From the IMG/VR virus record IMGVR_UViG_3300036716_000433, positions 1 through 21,962 of that record: 21,962 nucleotides of DNA; one strand, 5' to 3'. Below, one piece after another: positions 7,525 through 15,094 of the stretch (its first letter is position 1; every line of letters starts with the position of its first letter). The DNA comes from a virus. The notes beneath the pieces are model-generated. The model was not told the DNA's origin and did no database searches. It saw only the letters and a list, made by a program, of their open reading frames with translations. Both the position numbers and the translations under genes were made by a program.

Positions 7525-8098
7525 CAGAGTAAGCAGAGCAACAGCAGAGCTAGTACCACTACCCCCGCATACTTGGTATGTTAAAACGATTTCTTGGCTT
7601 TTAGAACAACCTAAAGTTAAAGAAAATATAAAAAGTGTACCATTGAATAAAAATTTAATGGACAGCTTATCAGAACATGGAATGTTAAGTCCTATTTTGA
7701 CCATGCCTAATTGGTACCCAATAGCGGGTAGTCAGAGAATGAGGTGTATGGCAGAGTTAGTTCCAACTAATCCTTGGCTTGGAGATCAAGAAATAAGAGT
7801 TTGTCGTATAGACAAAGAATATTGGCTAGTATGGTACCTCTGGGGTGAAAAAGATTTTAGAGATAAAGCAGTAGCAATATATTTTCAAATGGTTGAGTTG
7901 GTCTGGAAGAGCATGTACTATGAAGAAGCTCAAGATCCAAGTGGTAAATTGATGACAGATTTTGAAAAGGAAGGGGACGAACTTGAATGGAATCATAAAT
8001 CAGAATTAGGGCAAGCAAGAATTAAAGCAAAAAGATTGAAGGATCTAATAAAGACACCATTAGAACCCTCTATAAACAAGGACGGAAAGTCCTCTTAA
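7514..8098 (+). CDS. ParB-like nuclease domain protein
   Basis: A 194-aa protein. Residues about 25-75 show a ParB-type N-terminal domain: a helix (LNKNLMDSLSEHGMLSPILT) leading to a beta strand, then PNWYPIAGSQRMRCMAEL. This matches the I-x-G-x-R-R/M-x-A-x pattern of the ParB/Srx box, with Gly-Ser-Gln-Arg in place of DGxRR. The C-terminal half is helical and charged and may bind DNA or a partner. Phage ParB-like proteins are variously nucleases, CTP switches or regulators. It starts inside the preceding gene with GAGG just upstream and is the last gene before promoter P2. The class is fairly clear, the activity is not. Confidence 0.6.
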   Translation: MANDRVSRATAELVPLPPHTWYVKTISWLLEQPKVKENIKSVPLNKNLMDSLSEHGMLSPILTMPNWYPIAGSQRMRCMAELVPTNPWLGDQEIRVCRIDKEYWLVWYLWGEKDFRDKAVAIYFQMVELVWKSMYYEEAQDPSGKLMTDFEKEGDELEWNHKSELGQARIKAKRLKDLIKTPLEPSINKDGKSS

Positions 8099-8107
8099 AA
8101 ATACTTC

Positions 8108-8136
8108 TTGACAAATGGTTAAAAATTTAGTATAAT
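8108..8136 (+). promoter_or_regulatory. Promoter P2, sigma70 consensus, nearly leaderless primase start
   Basis: TTGACA at 8108-8113 and TATAAT at 8131-8136 are separated by 17 nt. The pattern is nearly the same as P1 and P3. The primase ATG is at 8146, only 9 nt after the -10 box, so transcription from about 8143 would leave a leader of about 0-4 nt with no room for a Shine-Dalgarno. Confidence 0.9.
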
Positions 8137-8145
8137 ATATAAATA

Positions 8146-8988
8146 ATGATAGCAATAGATTTACTTAGCGAGCGCAACATAGATTTTACTGTTAAAGGAC
8201 AGGACGCTATTATATCATGTCTAAATCCTGAACATGATGACAATAACCCTAGCTGTAGGGTTGATAAAATAACAGGCATAATGCATTGTTTTTCCTGTGG
8301 TTTCTCAGGAAACCTATTCACATACTTTGGGGCTCCAGAGAGTCCATTAGAAGTTAGAATACACAGACTTAAAGCAAAAATTGCGAAATCAAAATCGCAA
8401 GCTGTAGGTATCCAACTCCCAGAGGATAGAATAGAATGGAAAGGTGGTTCCTTTAGGAACATCTCAGAGGAAACTCTGAAGATATGGCAGGCTTTCACTT
8501 GGAATGTTCCAAAGTTTGAAGGTCGCATCATCTTTCCCATTCGAGACATTACAGGAAAGACCGTAGCATTATTAGGCAGAAAGATTAGTGGAATGAATGA
8601 TAAGTATTATATCTATCCACAAGGAGTAGAAATGCCCTTCTGCCCAGCAAAGGTTAAGCCCATAAATAATAGAGTAATACTAGTAGAAGGTATATTTGAT
8701 GCTTTGAATTTATGGGATCACGGATTAAAAAATACAGTATGTTGTTTTGGAACTCAACAAATGAATTGGGTTAAACTCTCCCTCTTAAAATTACAAGGGG
8801 TACAGGGTATAGACATAATGTATGACGGAGACGATGCTGGTAAACAAGCAGCAGAGACTCTGAAAGGCGTAGCAGAGAAGATGGAAATGGGAGTACAAAT
8901 AGTAAATCTACCAGACGGACAAGACCCAGGCAACTTCAATGCTGACATGATTAAACGATTAAAGAAACAATTATACGGAAAAGAATGA
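8146..8988 (+). CDS. DnaG-type DNA primase (CHC2 zinc finger and Toprim)
   Basis: It would lay down RNA primers for the DnaB-type helicase/polymerase replisome. The 280-aa protein has a CHC2 zinc finger with C25, H30, C48 and C51 (CLNPEH and HCFSCG). A Toprim domain follows, with Glu181 in ILVEGIFDAL and acidic residues D227, D229 and D230 in MYDGDDAG. The catalytic residues are intact. It is much shorter than cellular DnaG (about 580 aa) and has no helicase-interaction domain, as expected for phage primases. No usable in-frame start lies close downstream of ATG 8146, so the mRNA from P2 is probably read leaderless. The stop overlaps the next gene as ATGA. Confidence 0.92.
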   Translation: MIAIDLLSERNIDFTVKGQDAIISCLNPEHDDNNPSCRVDKITGIMHCFSCGFSGNLFTYFGAPESPLEVRIHRLKAKIAKSKSQAVGIQLPEDRIEWKGGSFRNISEETLKIWQAFTWNVPKFEGRIIFPIRDITGKTVALLGRKISGMNDKYYIYPQGVEMPFCPAKVKPINNRVILVEGIFDALNLWDHGLKNTVCCFGTQQMNWVKLSLLKLQGVQGIDIMYDGDDAGKQAAETLKGVAEKMEMGVQIVNLPDGQDPGNFNADMIKRLKKQLYGKE

Positions 8989-9194
8989 AGAAATGGTATC
9001 AAAAACTGTGGGAAAGTAAAGAGGAAAGAGAACTTGAGAAAAAAGTCAATGCAGACGCTGATCCCGATGATCTAACCATAGAAAATGCGTATAAGACTAG
9101 ATGGATATGGTATCATACAATCTTAGCGGGACTTATGTTTTTTGCTAATATGATACTGTTAGCAATATTTTTACTATTGGCGATAAAATTATGA
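8985..9194 (+). CDS. Small single-pass membrane protein (69 aa)
   Basis: The first about 40 residues are charged. They are followed by a Trp/Tyr-rich boundary and one hydrophobic helix at about residues 44-68 (GLMFFANMILLAIFLLLAI). No cleavage site is seen, so it is probably an inner-membrane protein with its N-terminus outside the membrane core. ATGA overlaps at both ends tie it to the primase and the nuclease gene. No family is recognised. Confidence 0.65.
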   Translation: MKKWYQKLWESKEERELEKKVNADADPDDLTIENAYKTRWIWYHTILAGLMFFANMILLAIFLLLAIKL

Positions 9195-9733
9195 ACTTAG
9201 ATTACGAAAAAGAATTAAGAGATGCTATCTTCGGATTGCATACTCGTAGATTCGGCACAGTTGCCGAGATCATGGTTAAAAAGATAATTAACGGACACAT
9301 GAGTGAAAAGTTAAATTACGATCTTTTTGACAAAATTAACAATACGAGAATAGAGTGTAAATTTTCACGAGTACAAAGATCACATACTGTGAAAATAACG
9401 GAGCAGAATGTTCTAAAGGCTTTACAGTTTGAAACTGATAGGCATATTCTATTCGCAGACCGAGAAGATTATGATTGGGATAGTAATATTCAACAAGTAA
9501 AAAAGTCTGAATTTGACCAATTATTTTACGGAGTATTCTTCTCAGATCTTATAGCGATATTTAGAATAGACGCTGATGAGATAGGAGAAAATGTAAACTA
9601 CTCCGACAAACAACACAGAGGAAATACTGGAGAAGGACAGTTCCATTTGAACAATAAGAATATCCAGTATCATTTAAAACACCACTTATATAAATATATA
9701 AGTTATAACGAGTTACAAGAATGGCTACAGTAG
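9191..9733 (+). CDS. PD-(D/E)XK-fold nuclease, putative
   Basis: A 180-aa protein. After a helix with Glu26 (GTVAEIMVKKI), residues 43-60 contain Asp44/Asp47 and the IECKF motif (E55-x-K57), the D...ExK arrangement of the PD-(D/E)XK fold. The core is followed by a helix (SHTVKITEQNVLKAL) and a His-rich C-terminus. It could be a Holliday-junction, replication-linked or restriction-type endonuclease. It lies between the primase and the polymerase, and its end overlaps the polymerase start by 13 nt, so a replication or repair role is favoured by position. The exact substrate is unknown. Confidence 0.65.
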   Translation: MNLDYEKELRDAIFGLHTRRFGTVAEIMVKKIINGHMSEKLNYDLFDKINNTRIECKFSRVQRSHTVKITEQNVLKALQFETDRHILFADREDYDWDSNIQQVKKSEFDQLFYGVFFSDLIAIFRIDADEIGENVNYSDKQHRGNTGEGQFHLNNKNIQYHLKHHLYKYISYNELQEWLQ

Positions 9734-11979
9734 CACTAATAGAAACAAAACCAACTGCTCAGAATTACGATAAGTATTTTGAGTTTGAATTTGACAGGTT
9801 TGCCTTATGTTCAGACAGTTCTAAACAAAAGGTATTAAAGAAAGATGTGGATTTAGAAATAAATTCAGATGATTATGACTGGCTTATCTTAGTTGGAGCT
9901 GAAGCATTCAAATACTTTACTAGAAAGACCTCAATAACAGAGTACAATGGTAAGATCATTGATGAGAAGTTTTTAGCTCTTATCAATCCTGCTATTATTA
10001 AGTTCAAACCTGAAGCAAAGAAAAGCTTTGAAGAAGCATTAGAAAGTATTAGTGGTTATATTAGCGGAGAATTAAAATTAGAGAAATTAGATGAAGATAA
10101 ATGCTACGGAATACAAGACAAAGAAGGAATACTTAAGTTCTTACAGAAGGCAAGTGATGCTCCGCGAGGATACATTGCCCTTGACTCAGAAACAAGCGCT
10201 CTCTATGCTAGAGATGGTTATATGCTTGGGTTCAGTATGTCTTACGAGCCTGATCACGGTTGCTATTGTGACGCTGATGTTATAGACTCTGATGTAGAAG
10301 AAGCTATGCAAGAACTGTTTAATAAGAAAACAGTAGTCTTTCATAATGCTAAGTTCGACCTTCAATGGTTCGAGTATCATTTCAACTTCAAATTTCCAAA
10401 GTTTGAAGATACAATGCTTATGCATTATATGTTTGATGAAAACCCAGGCACGCATGGTCTTAAACAACTTGCAATGAAGCACACTCCATATGGAGATTAT
10501 GAAAAACCATTAGATGACTGGAGTACTAACTATAGGAAACAACACGGTATACTTAAAGCCGCCTTTAGTTATGATTTGATACCTTTTGATATAATGAAGA
10601 ACTACGCAGCTATGGACGCTGTAGTAACCTTTTTATTATATGAAAAGATGTCGGCAGCTATAGTAAAGAATAAAAAACTCAAGTGGGTATATGACAATAT
10701 ATTACTTGAAGGTTGTAACTTCTTAAAGCAAGTAGAAAGTAATGGAGTACCTTTTGATAGGGAAAGATTAGAAATGGCACAAGAAGTTATGCAAAAAGAT
10801 ATTAACGCTGCGATAGAAAAGTTATATGAGTTTCCTGAGGTAAGACAGTTTGAGAAAGCTAAAGGATCTGACTTCAACCCCAACAGTACAGTTCAATTAC
10901 GATCACTTTTATATGATTATATTGGTCTAACCCCAACGGGTAAAAAGACGGGTACTGGGGCTGATTCCACTGATGCCGAAGTTTTAGGGCAATTAGCGGA
11001 GAGTCATGCAGTTCCGAAACTTATCCTCGAGATACGGCAAAAAGTAAAAATTAAATCTACATATTTGGATAAAATTATACCAAATTTAGATAGAGACAAA
11101 AGATTAAGAACAGGATTCAATTTACATGGGACTACTAGCGGTAGACTATCTAGTAGTGGTAAACTGAATATGCAGCAATTGCCTAGAGATAATCCGACTG
11201 TTAAAGGTTGCATAAAAGCAACTGAAGGCACAAAGATTGTTTCAATGGATTTGACTACGGCGGAAGTGTATGTTGCCGCAGTTTTGTCAAAAGACAAAGG
11301 TTTGCAAGATGTATTTAAGAGTGGAGGAAACTTCCATAGTACGATTGCAAAACAAGTCTTTAAATTGCCTTGCGAAGTTGAGCAAGTAGATGAACTCTAC
11401 AAAGATAGGCGTCAACAAGCAAAAGCTGTTACATTTGGAATAATGTACGGAGCTGGCCCAGCTAAGATTAGTTGGCAAGTGACGAAAGACTCTGGTAAAG
11501 AGTTTAACATACGAGAAGCAAGTAGAGTTATTGCGGGATACTTTGAGTCATTCCCCAATCTTAAAAAGTGGCTAGATGATTGTAATGCTTATATTAGGGC
11601 AAATGCATTTATTTATAGTCAATTTGGGCGGAAGCGTAGACTTCCAAATGCCCAGAGCAAGGATAAAGGTATCTCATCTCACGAGATTCGTAGTGGTATT
11701 AACTTCTTGGTTCAATCTGTTGCATCGGACATCAACCTATTGGGTGCAATAGATATGCAAAAATATATCAATAGGACGGGAATGAAATCTAAAATCTTCG
11801 CACTTGTGCATGATTCAATTCTAGCAGAAGTACCAGAAGATGAAATGGAAATCTATTGTAAACAACTGAAATCCCTCGTTCAAAAGGATCGAGGCTTTTC
11901 AATACCAGGCTGCCCTGTGGGTTGCGACTTTGAAATAGGGGACGACTACAGTTTTGGTAAGTGGGAAAATTATTATTAA
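9721..11979 (+). CDS. Family A DNA polymerase with 3'-5' exonuclease domain
   Basis: The probable replicative polymerase. In order: an N-terminal domain (about 1-125) with VGAEAFKYF and a LINPAIIKFKPEAKK segment that recalls the end of a uracil-DNA-glycosylase-like fold; the exonuclease domain with ExoI D155/E157 (LDSETSA), ExoII HNAKFDLQ (208-215) and ExoIII YAAMDAVVT (295-303); and the polymerase domain. Motif A is SMDLTTAEVYV (D510, E515). Motif B has R564, K568, F572 and Y576. Motif C is LVHDSI (H697, D698). The residue equivalent to E. coli Phe762 is Phe572. Motif A lacks the usual YSQIEL wording, and motif C has Ser instead of Glu, while both metal-binding Asp are kept. No 5' nuclease domain is present. 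The 752-aa length suits phage PolA. Confidence 0.95.
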   Translation: MATVALIETKPTAQNYDKYFEFEFDRFALCSDSSKQKVLKKDVDLEINSDDYDWLILVGAEAFKYFTRKTSITEYNGKIIDEKFLALINPAIIKFKPEAKKSFEEALESISGYISGELKLEKLDEDKCYGIQDKEGILKFLQKASDAPRGYIALDSETSALYARDGYMLGFSMSYEPDHGCYCDADVIDSDVEEAMQELFNKKTVVFHNAKFDLQWFEYHFNFKFPKFEDTMLMHYMFDENPGTHGLKQLAMKHTPYGDYEKPLDDWSTNYRKQHGILKAAFSYDLIPFDIMKNYAAMDAVVTFLLYEKMSAAIVKNKKLKWVYDNILLEGCNFLKQVESNGVPFDRERLEMAQEVMQKDINAAIEKLYEFPEVRQFEKAKGSDFNPNSTVQLRSLLYDYIGLTPTGKKTGTGADSTDAEVLGQLAESHAVPKLILEIRQKVKIKSTYLDKIIPNLDRDKRLRTGFNLHGTTSGRLSSSGKLNMQQLPRDNPTVKGCIKATEGTKIVSMDLTTAEVYVAAVLSKDKGLQDVFKSGGNFHSTIAKQVFKLPCEVEQVDELYKDRRQQAKAVTFGIMYGAGPAKISWQVTKDSGKEFNIREASRVIAGYFESFPNLKKWLDDCNAYIRANAFIYSQFGRKRRLPNAQSKDKGISSHEIRSGINFLVQSVASDINLLGAIDMQKYINRTGMKSKIFALVHDSILAEVPEDEMEIYCKQLKSLVQKDRGFSIPGCPVGCDFEIGDDYSFGKWENYY

Positions 11980-11985
11980 AAAGAA

Positions 11986-12132
11986 ATGGATCTTAATAAA
12001 AAGAAACGGGCTAGACTTGGTCCGAACGATTACGCACGTCGAAGAAGTGCTAGAAGAGCAGATGACACCGCCTTGGTCGGTTTGTGTATTATAATCTTCG
12101 TAACAATGTGTTATTCATTAACAACTTTATAA
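11986..12132 (+). CDS. Small basic single-pass membrane protein (48 aa)
   Basis: The ORF starts 6 nt after the polymerase stop. The first about 25 residues are strongly basic (clusters such as KKKR and RRRS), followed by one hydrophobic helix (about 29-47, LVGLCIIIFVTMCYSLTTL). This gives a positive-inside, N-in membrane anchor. No family is recognised. It is followed 12 nt later by the small lipoprotein gene, a pairing that could form a two-part envelope module (inference). Confidence 0.55.
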   Translation: MDLNKKKRARLGPNDYARRRSARRADDTALVGLCIIIFVTMCYSLTTL

Positions 12133-12144
12133 GGGGGAATCGAC

Positions 12145-12312
12145 ATGACTAGATATTTACTGATGGCAGTACTTCTAGTTAGTTGCAGTAGTGCTGGCGA
12201 ATACTATTTAGATCAACCTGAATTTGAGTGGGTAGAACCCTTAATATTTCAGGATAATCTTTTAAGATGTAGAAGCCAAGATACATGCAGCGTAGACGAA
12301 TTATTTAACTAG
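12145..12312 (+). CDS. Small lipoprotein (55 aa)
   Basis: A strong AGGGGG Shine-Dalgarno precedes the ATG. The N-terminus is a short lipoprotein signal: TR, then LLMAVLLVSC with a lipobox ending at Cys14. The mature peptide would be about 42 residues and acidic, with two further Cys. Small outer-membrane lipoproteins in phages serve as outer spanins or in superinfection exclusion. Here no lysis genes are adjacent, so the role is open. It supports a Gram-negative host. Confidence 0.65.
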   Translation: MTRYLLMAVLLVSCSSAGEYYLDQPEFEWVEPLIFQDNLLRCRSQDTCSVDELFN

Positions 12313-12320
12313 GAAAGACA

Positions 12321-12965
12321 ATGAGAAAAGTAGGAATTACAGGACATACAAGTGGAATAGGTAAAGAAATCTATGAGCATTGCATGTTTAAGGGGTACGA
12401 AGTGCATGGCTATAGTAGAGCTACAGGCTTTAATATGGTAGTTAACGATGCAGATGATATTATTAACGATATTCTAAGGAGAGACTTAGATTATGTTTTT
12501 AATAACGCATGGTTACCTAGACTTCAAAACAAAATTTTAAAAGTCTTACATTGGCAATGGAGAGACAGAGAAGGTAAGTACATAGTAAATACTGGATCTG
12601 GAAGTATATATCAACCTGGCTTAACAGGCGATGCGTATACTAAAGACAAAACAGAATTAAGAGACTACTGTATTGAGGCTGCTAACACATGGCCTTTGGA
12701 TAACAAATGTAGGATCTTTAATGTTAGTATGGGGTGGGTTAATACCGCTATGGTAGTTGAGGAAAATGAGAATTTCTTAGATGCTTACTCAGCCGCACTA
12801 ATAATGTTAAATTTAATAGAAGAACAGAAGTATGTTGTTCCTGAATTAGTAATAGGGACACCACAAATACCACGAGAAGAAATTGAAAAAGTTGTCAATA
12901 AAGCAAATGAATATATAGTTAACTCTATTGTACAAAGTAATATCGATGCTGGTAAACGAAGGTAG
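12321..12965 (+). CDS. Short-chain dehydrogenase/reductase (SDR) family protein
   Basis: A 214-aa Rossmann enzyme, probably NAD(P)-dependent. The dinucleotide-binding motif is TGHTSGIG (residues 7-14). An NNAW segment (61-64) matches the SDR NNAG position. Ser93/Ser95 in TGSGSIY and Y106-x3-K110 form the catalytic Ser-Tyr-Lys set. The sequence is short and the C-terminal substrate region is reduced. The start has AGGA 6 nt upstream. The substrate is unknown. It is followed by a sulfotransferase and a QueC-like enzyme, which suggests a shared pathway on a small molecule or nucleotide sugar (inference). Confidence 0.75.
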   Translation: MRKVGITGHTSGIGKEIYEHCMFKGYEVHGYSRATGFNMVVNDADDIINDILRRDLDYVFNNAWLPRLQNKILKVLHWQWRDREGKYIVNTGSGSIYQPGLTGDAYTKDKTELRDYCIEAANTWPLDNKCRIFNVSMGWVNTAMVVEENENFLDAYSAALIMLNLIEEQKYVVPELVIGTPQIPREEIEKVVNKANEYIVNSIVQSNIDAGKRR

Positions 12966-13566
12966 ACTAGGATTTGTTCACATTCCGAGAACGGGTGGAA
13001 CAAGTGTTGAACGGGCTTTAGCAGTAAAGTATAGAAGCGCTACGGCATTAGTCAATCCGCAGCCAATGGAACAAGCTATACAGAAACAGACTACAGTCAC
13101 TCATGGTACTAAAGAACTTCAGAAGAAGCACGCTACGTATCATGAGATGATTCAGTTTTATCCAGACTATAAATATTATACTGTAGTAAGACACCCTCAA
13201 GCAAGACTTGAGAGTATTTACCGCTTCTTTGTATGGACTAAGTTAGTACATACACCTTTTGAGGAGTGGATTTATCGTATGATATACGGACTAATGTATA
13301 ATGTACCAGATACAATAGTAGATAATAAACCATATTTAGTAGATATGAATCACCCTTACTTTCAAACAGATTTTATAGGTGAAGCAGAGGTACACAAATT
13401 AGAAGAACAAACAATTTGGGAAGCATTAAATATTCAGCCACGGCATGACTTTAATGTTCCTAATAATACTTACAGACCAATAAACTGGAGTAAAGATAGT
13501 ATAAAACTGATGGAAAAATTCTATCAGAAAGACTATGAATTATTAAATTATGATAGAAACAATTAA
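12946..13566 (+). CDS. Sulfotransferase family protein
   Basis: A 206-aa P-loop-type sulfotransferase that would move a sulfuryl group from PAPS to an acceptor. The 5'-phosphosulfate loop is HIPRTGGTS (residues 12-20). The 3'-phosphate-binding region is VVRHPQARLESIYRF, with the expected Arg and Ser. I chose ATG 12946 over a TTG at 12928. It overlaps the SDR gene by 20 nt and puts the loop close to the N-terminus as usual. No signal peptide or membrane segment is seen, so it would act in the cytoplasm. Acceptors in this family are glycans, lipids or small molecules, and none can be read here. Confidence 0.8.
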   Translation: MLVNEGRLGFVHIPRTGGTSVERALAVKYRSATALVNPQPMEQAIQKQTTVTHGTKELQKKHATYHEMIQFYPDYKYYTVVRHPQARLESIYRFFVWTKLVHTPFEEWIYRMIYGLMYNVPDTIVDNKPYLVDMNHPYFQTDFIGEAEVHKLEEQTIWEALNIQPRHDFNVPNNTYRPINWSKDSIKLMEKFYQKDYELLNYDRNN

Positions 13567-13738
13567 AAAACATATAAACAAAATTATCATATTATTTTGT
13601 ATAATAGGTATGATATTAGCCCCCGACAACCCTTCATTCGCAGTAATGTGTTTATGCTTGATTGCAATAATGATTAAGATAGGCGGAAAACATTTTAGCG
13701 ATATAGTATTAAAACGATGGATTAAAGGAAAATGGTAG
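13550..13738 (+). CDS. Small membrane protein (62 aa, two segments)
   Basis: Two hydrophobic segments are visible, at about residues 12-25 (IIILFCIIGMILAP) and 29-44 (SFAVMCLCLIAIMIKI), in a basic protein. It overlaps the sulfotransferase end by 17 nt and the next gene's start by 7 nt. I know no family. A membrane anchor or envelope-modifying role is a guess. Confidence 0.6.
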   Translation: MIETIKKHINKIIILFCIIGMILAPDNPSFAVMCLCLIAIMIKIGGKHFSDIVLKRWIKGKW

Positions 13739-14508
13739 AAGATTTATTAGTATCGACAGAAGAAATTAACAAAGCGTGTGCAGAAAATTCTGACTGTAAT
13801 GCTTACATGCCTCTTAGTGCAGGAGTAGAAAGTACAGCTACTTTATTATATGCTGTAAAAGACCCAGAGATAAAACCTTTCTGTGTTCACTGGTACGAAC
13901 CACGCTATGGAGATTTTGCTGACGCAATGGCTTTTTATAGTAGAAAACAGGCGGAATATTTTAATTTACCGTATGGAAACGATACTTCTATGCTTTCTAA
14001 GAGTGGGTATCATCGAGAGGTTCCAATTATTGTAAGTGGACTTAGTTCTTTTATGGGGTGTGTATTAGGCGCTCCTGGAGGTATTAAATGGAAATGGTTT
14101 ATGCTAGGAGGCAACGCTGAAGATGATATGCGTATGCGTCTACAGTTTAGAGAGTACCGCAAAATTATGATAAATTATTTAAGCGATTGTTTAGATACAT
14201 CTGGTGTACACTTTGATGCAATCAGAGATGTTCCAGAAGTAAGAAATCCTTTAGATTTTATGTCTAAAGCAGAAATGCTTTCTTTAATAATGCGTCATGA
14301 TCCAAATCTATATAAAATGATTTGGACTTGTATTTCTCCTAAAGGAACTCTTACTAAAGATGATGAGATTACTGGATATATTCCATGTGGAGAATGTTAC
14401 AAGTGCGGAGAGTTTAAAGCCGCACATAAATTAGCAAAGGACGCTAAGTTTAGATATCAGGAAGGGAAAGAGTATTATACTCGTTTTCTTAAAGCTGATG
14501 GAACATAA
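13732..14508 (+). CDS. QueC-like PP-loop ATPase with Cys4 zinc site
   Basis: Residues 28-35, LSAGVEST, are a variant of the PP-loop SGGxDST. The C-terminal part has C200, C219, C222 and C225 in CISPKG and CGECYKCGEFKAAH, the four-Cys zinc site typical of QueC. QueC turns 7-carboxy-7-deazaguanine into preQ0 using ATP and ammonia. Phages use preQ0 and relatives to modify DNA guanines. Here no queD, queE, folE or dpdA gene is visible. The PP-loop is not canonical: Ala replaces Gly and Glu replaces Asp. It could be a different PP-loop ligase with a QueC-like zinc ribbon. It overlaps its neighbours at both ends. Confidence 0.65.
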   Translation: MVEDLLVSTEEINKACAENSDCNAYMPLSAGVESTATLLYAVKDPEIKPFCVHWYEPRYGDFADAMAFYSRKQAEYFNLPYGNDTSMLSKSGYHREVPIIVSGLSSFMGCVLGAPGGIKWKWFMLGGNAEDDMRMRLQFREYRKIMINYLSDCLDTSGVHFDAIRDVPEVRNPLDFMSKAEMLSLIMRHDPNLYKMIWTCISPKGTLTKDDEITGYIPCGECYKCGEFKAAHKLAKDAKFRYQEGKEYYTRFLKADGT

Positions 14509-15094
14509 ACTTATATCAGGATTTTTAGAACAAGAAACCTGTGATATTTTAGAAGAACATTTAAGACTACAAAAAGAAGCAGGAAGATGTAGGTATGCAA
14601 ATGTCAACGGACTTCCACAGGGGAAAAGTTTTGATTTATATGGAGATAGCTTTTGTGAAGCTATAGGAATTTATAAAACTCCAGTTATAAATAAATATAC
14701 AGGTAAAACTCTAAGTCTTACTTATGGACTTATGAGAGAGTATGAAAAAGGTGCCTCACTTAGATGGCACAGGGATCGTTGGCAATGTGAATACTCTATT
14801 ACTGTACAAGTAAGTAAAGGAGTATGGCCAATGCACTTTACAGAAAATTATATAGGTGGTTTATGGGAAGCACAAACTTCAGTAATACTACAAAGAGGAG
14901 ACGCTATTTTTTATAAGGGTTGCGAGATATACCACAGTAGAAACGTCCTTCCTCATAAAACTTCTAGGCATCTATTTTTACATTATGTTGAAAAGAATAG
15001 TGCGCTAGATAATAAAGATAATAGAATAGGCTACGGAACGCTTGAAAAACAGGAGATTTTAAAAGATGTCAGCAATCGTAAAAGAGGAATATAG
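14498..15094 (+). CDS. 2-oxoglutarate/Fe(II)-dependent oxygenase, second copy
   Basis: A 198-aa protein. The HxD pair is H91-x-D93 in LRWHRDRW. The distal His146 is in EIYHSRNVL, and Arg157 eleven residues later (KTSRHLFLHY) would contact 2-oxoglutarate. Further landmarks are GDAIFYKG before the distal His and an N-terminal ISGFLEQETCDIL helix. The start overlaps the QueC-like gene by 11 nt. The two oxygenases in the window are not obvious duplicates, as their spacing and sequence differ. The substrate is unknown. Company with QueC-like, GNAT-like and amidotransferase genes suggests a tailored small molecule or base. Confidence 0.75.
   Translation: MEHKLISGFLEQETCDILEEHLRLQKEAGRCRYANVNGLPQGKSFDLYGDSFCEAIGIYKTPVINKYTGKTLSLTYGLMREYEKGASLRWHRDRWQCEYSITVQVSKGVWPMHFTENYIGGLWEAQTSVILQRGDAIFYKGCEIYHSRNVLPHKTSRHLFLHYVEKNSALDNKDNRIGYGTLEKQEILKDVSNRKRGI

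Noticed and set aside
8080-8096. Possible terminator before P2
   Set aside because: Only a 5-bp stem overlapping the end of the ParB-like gene, with no U-tract.
10186-11478. Minus-strand ORFs inside the polymerase
   Set aside because: They lie opposite conserved polymerase motifs and have no start site or motif.
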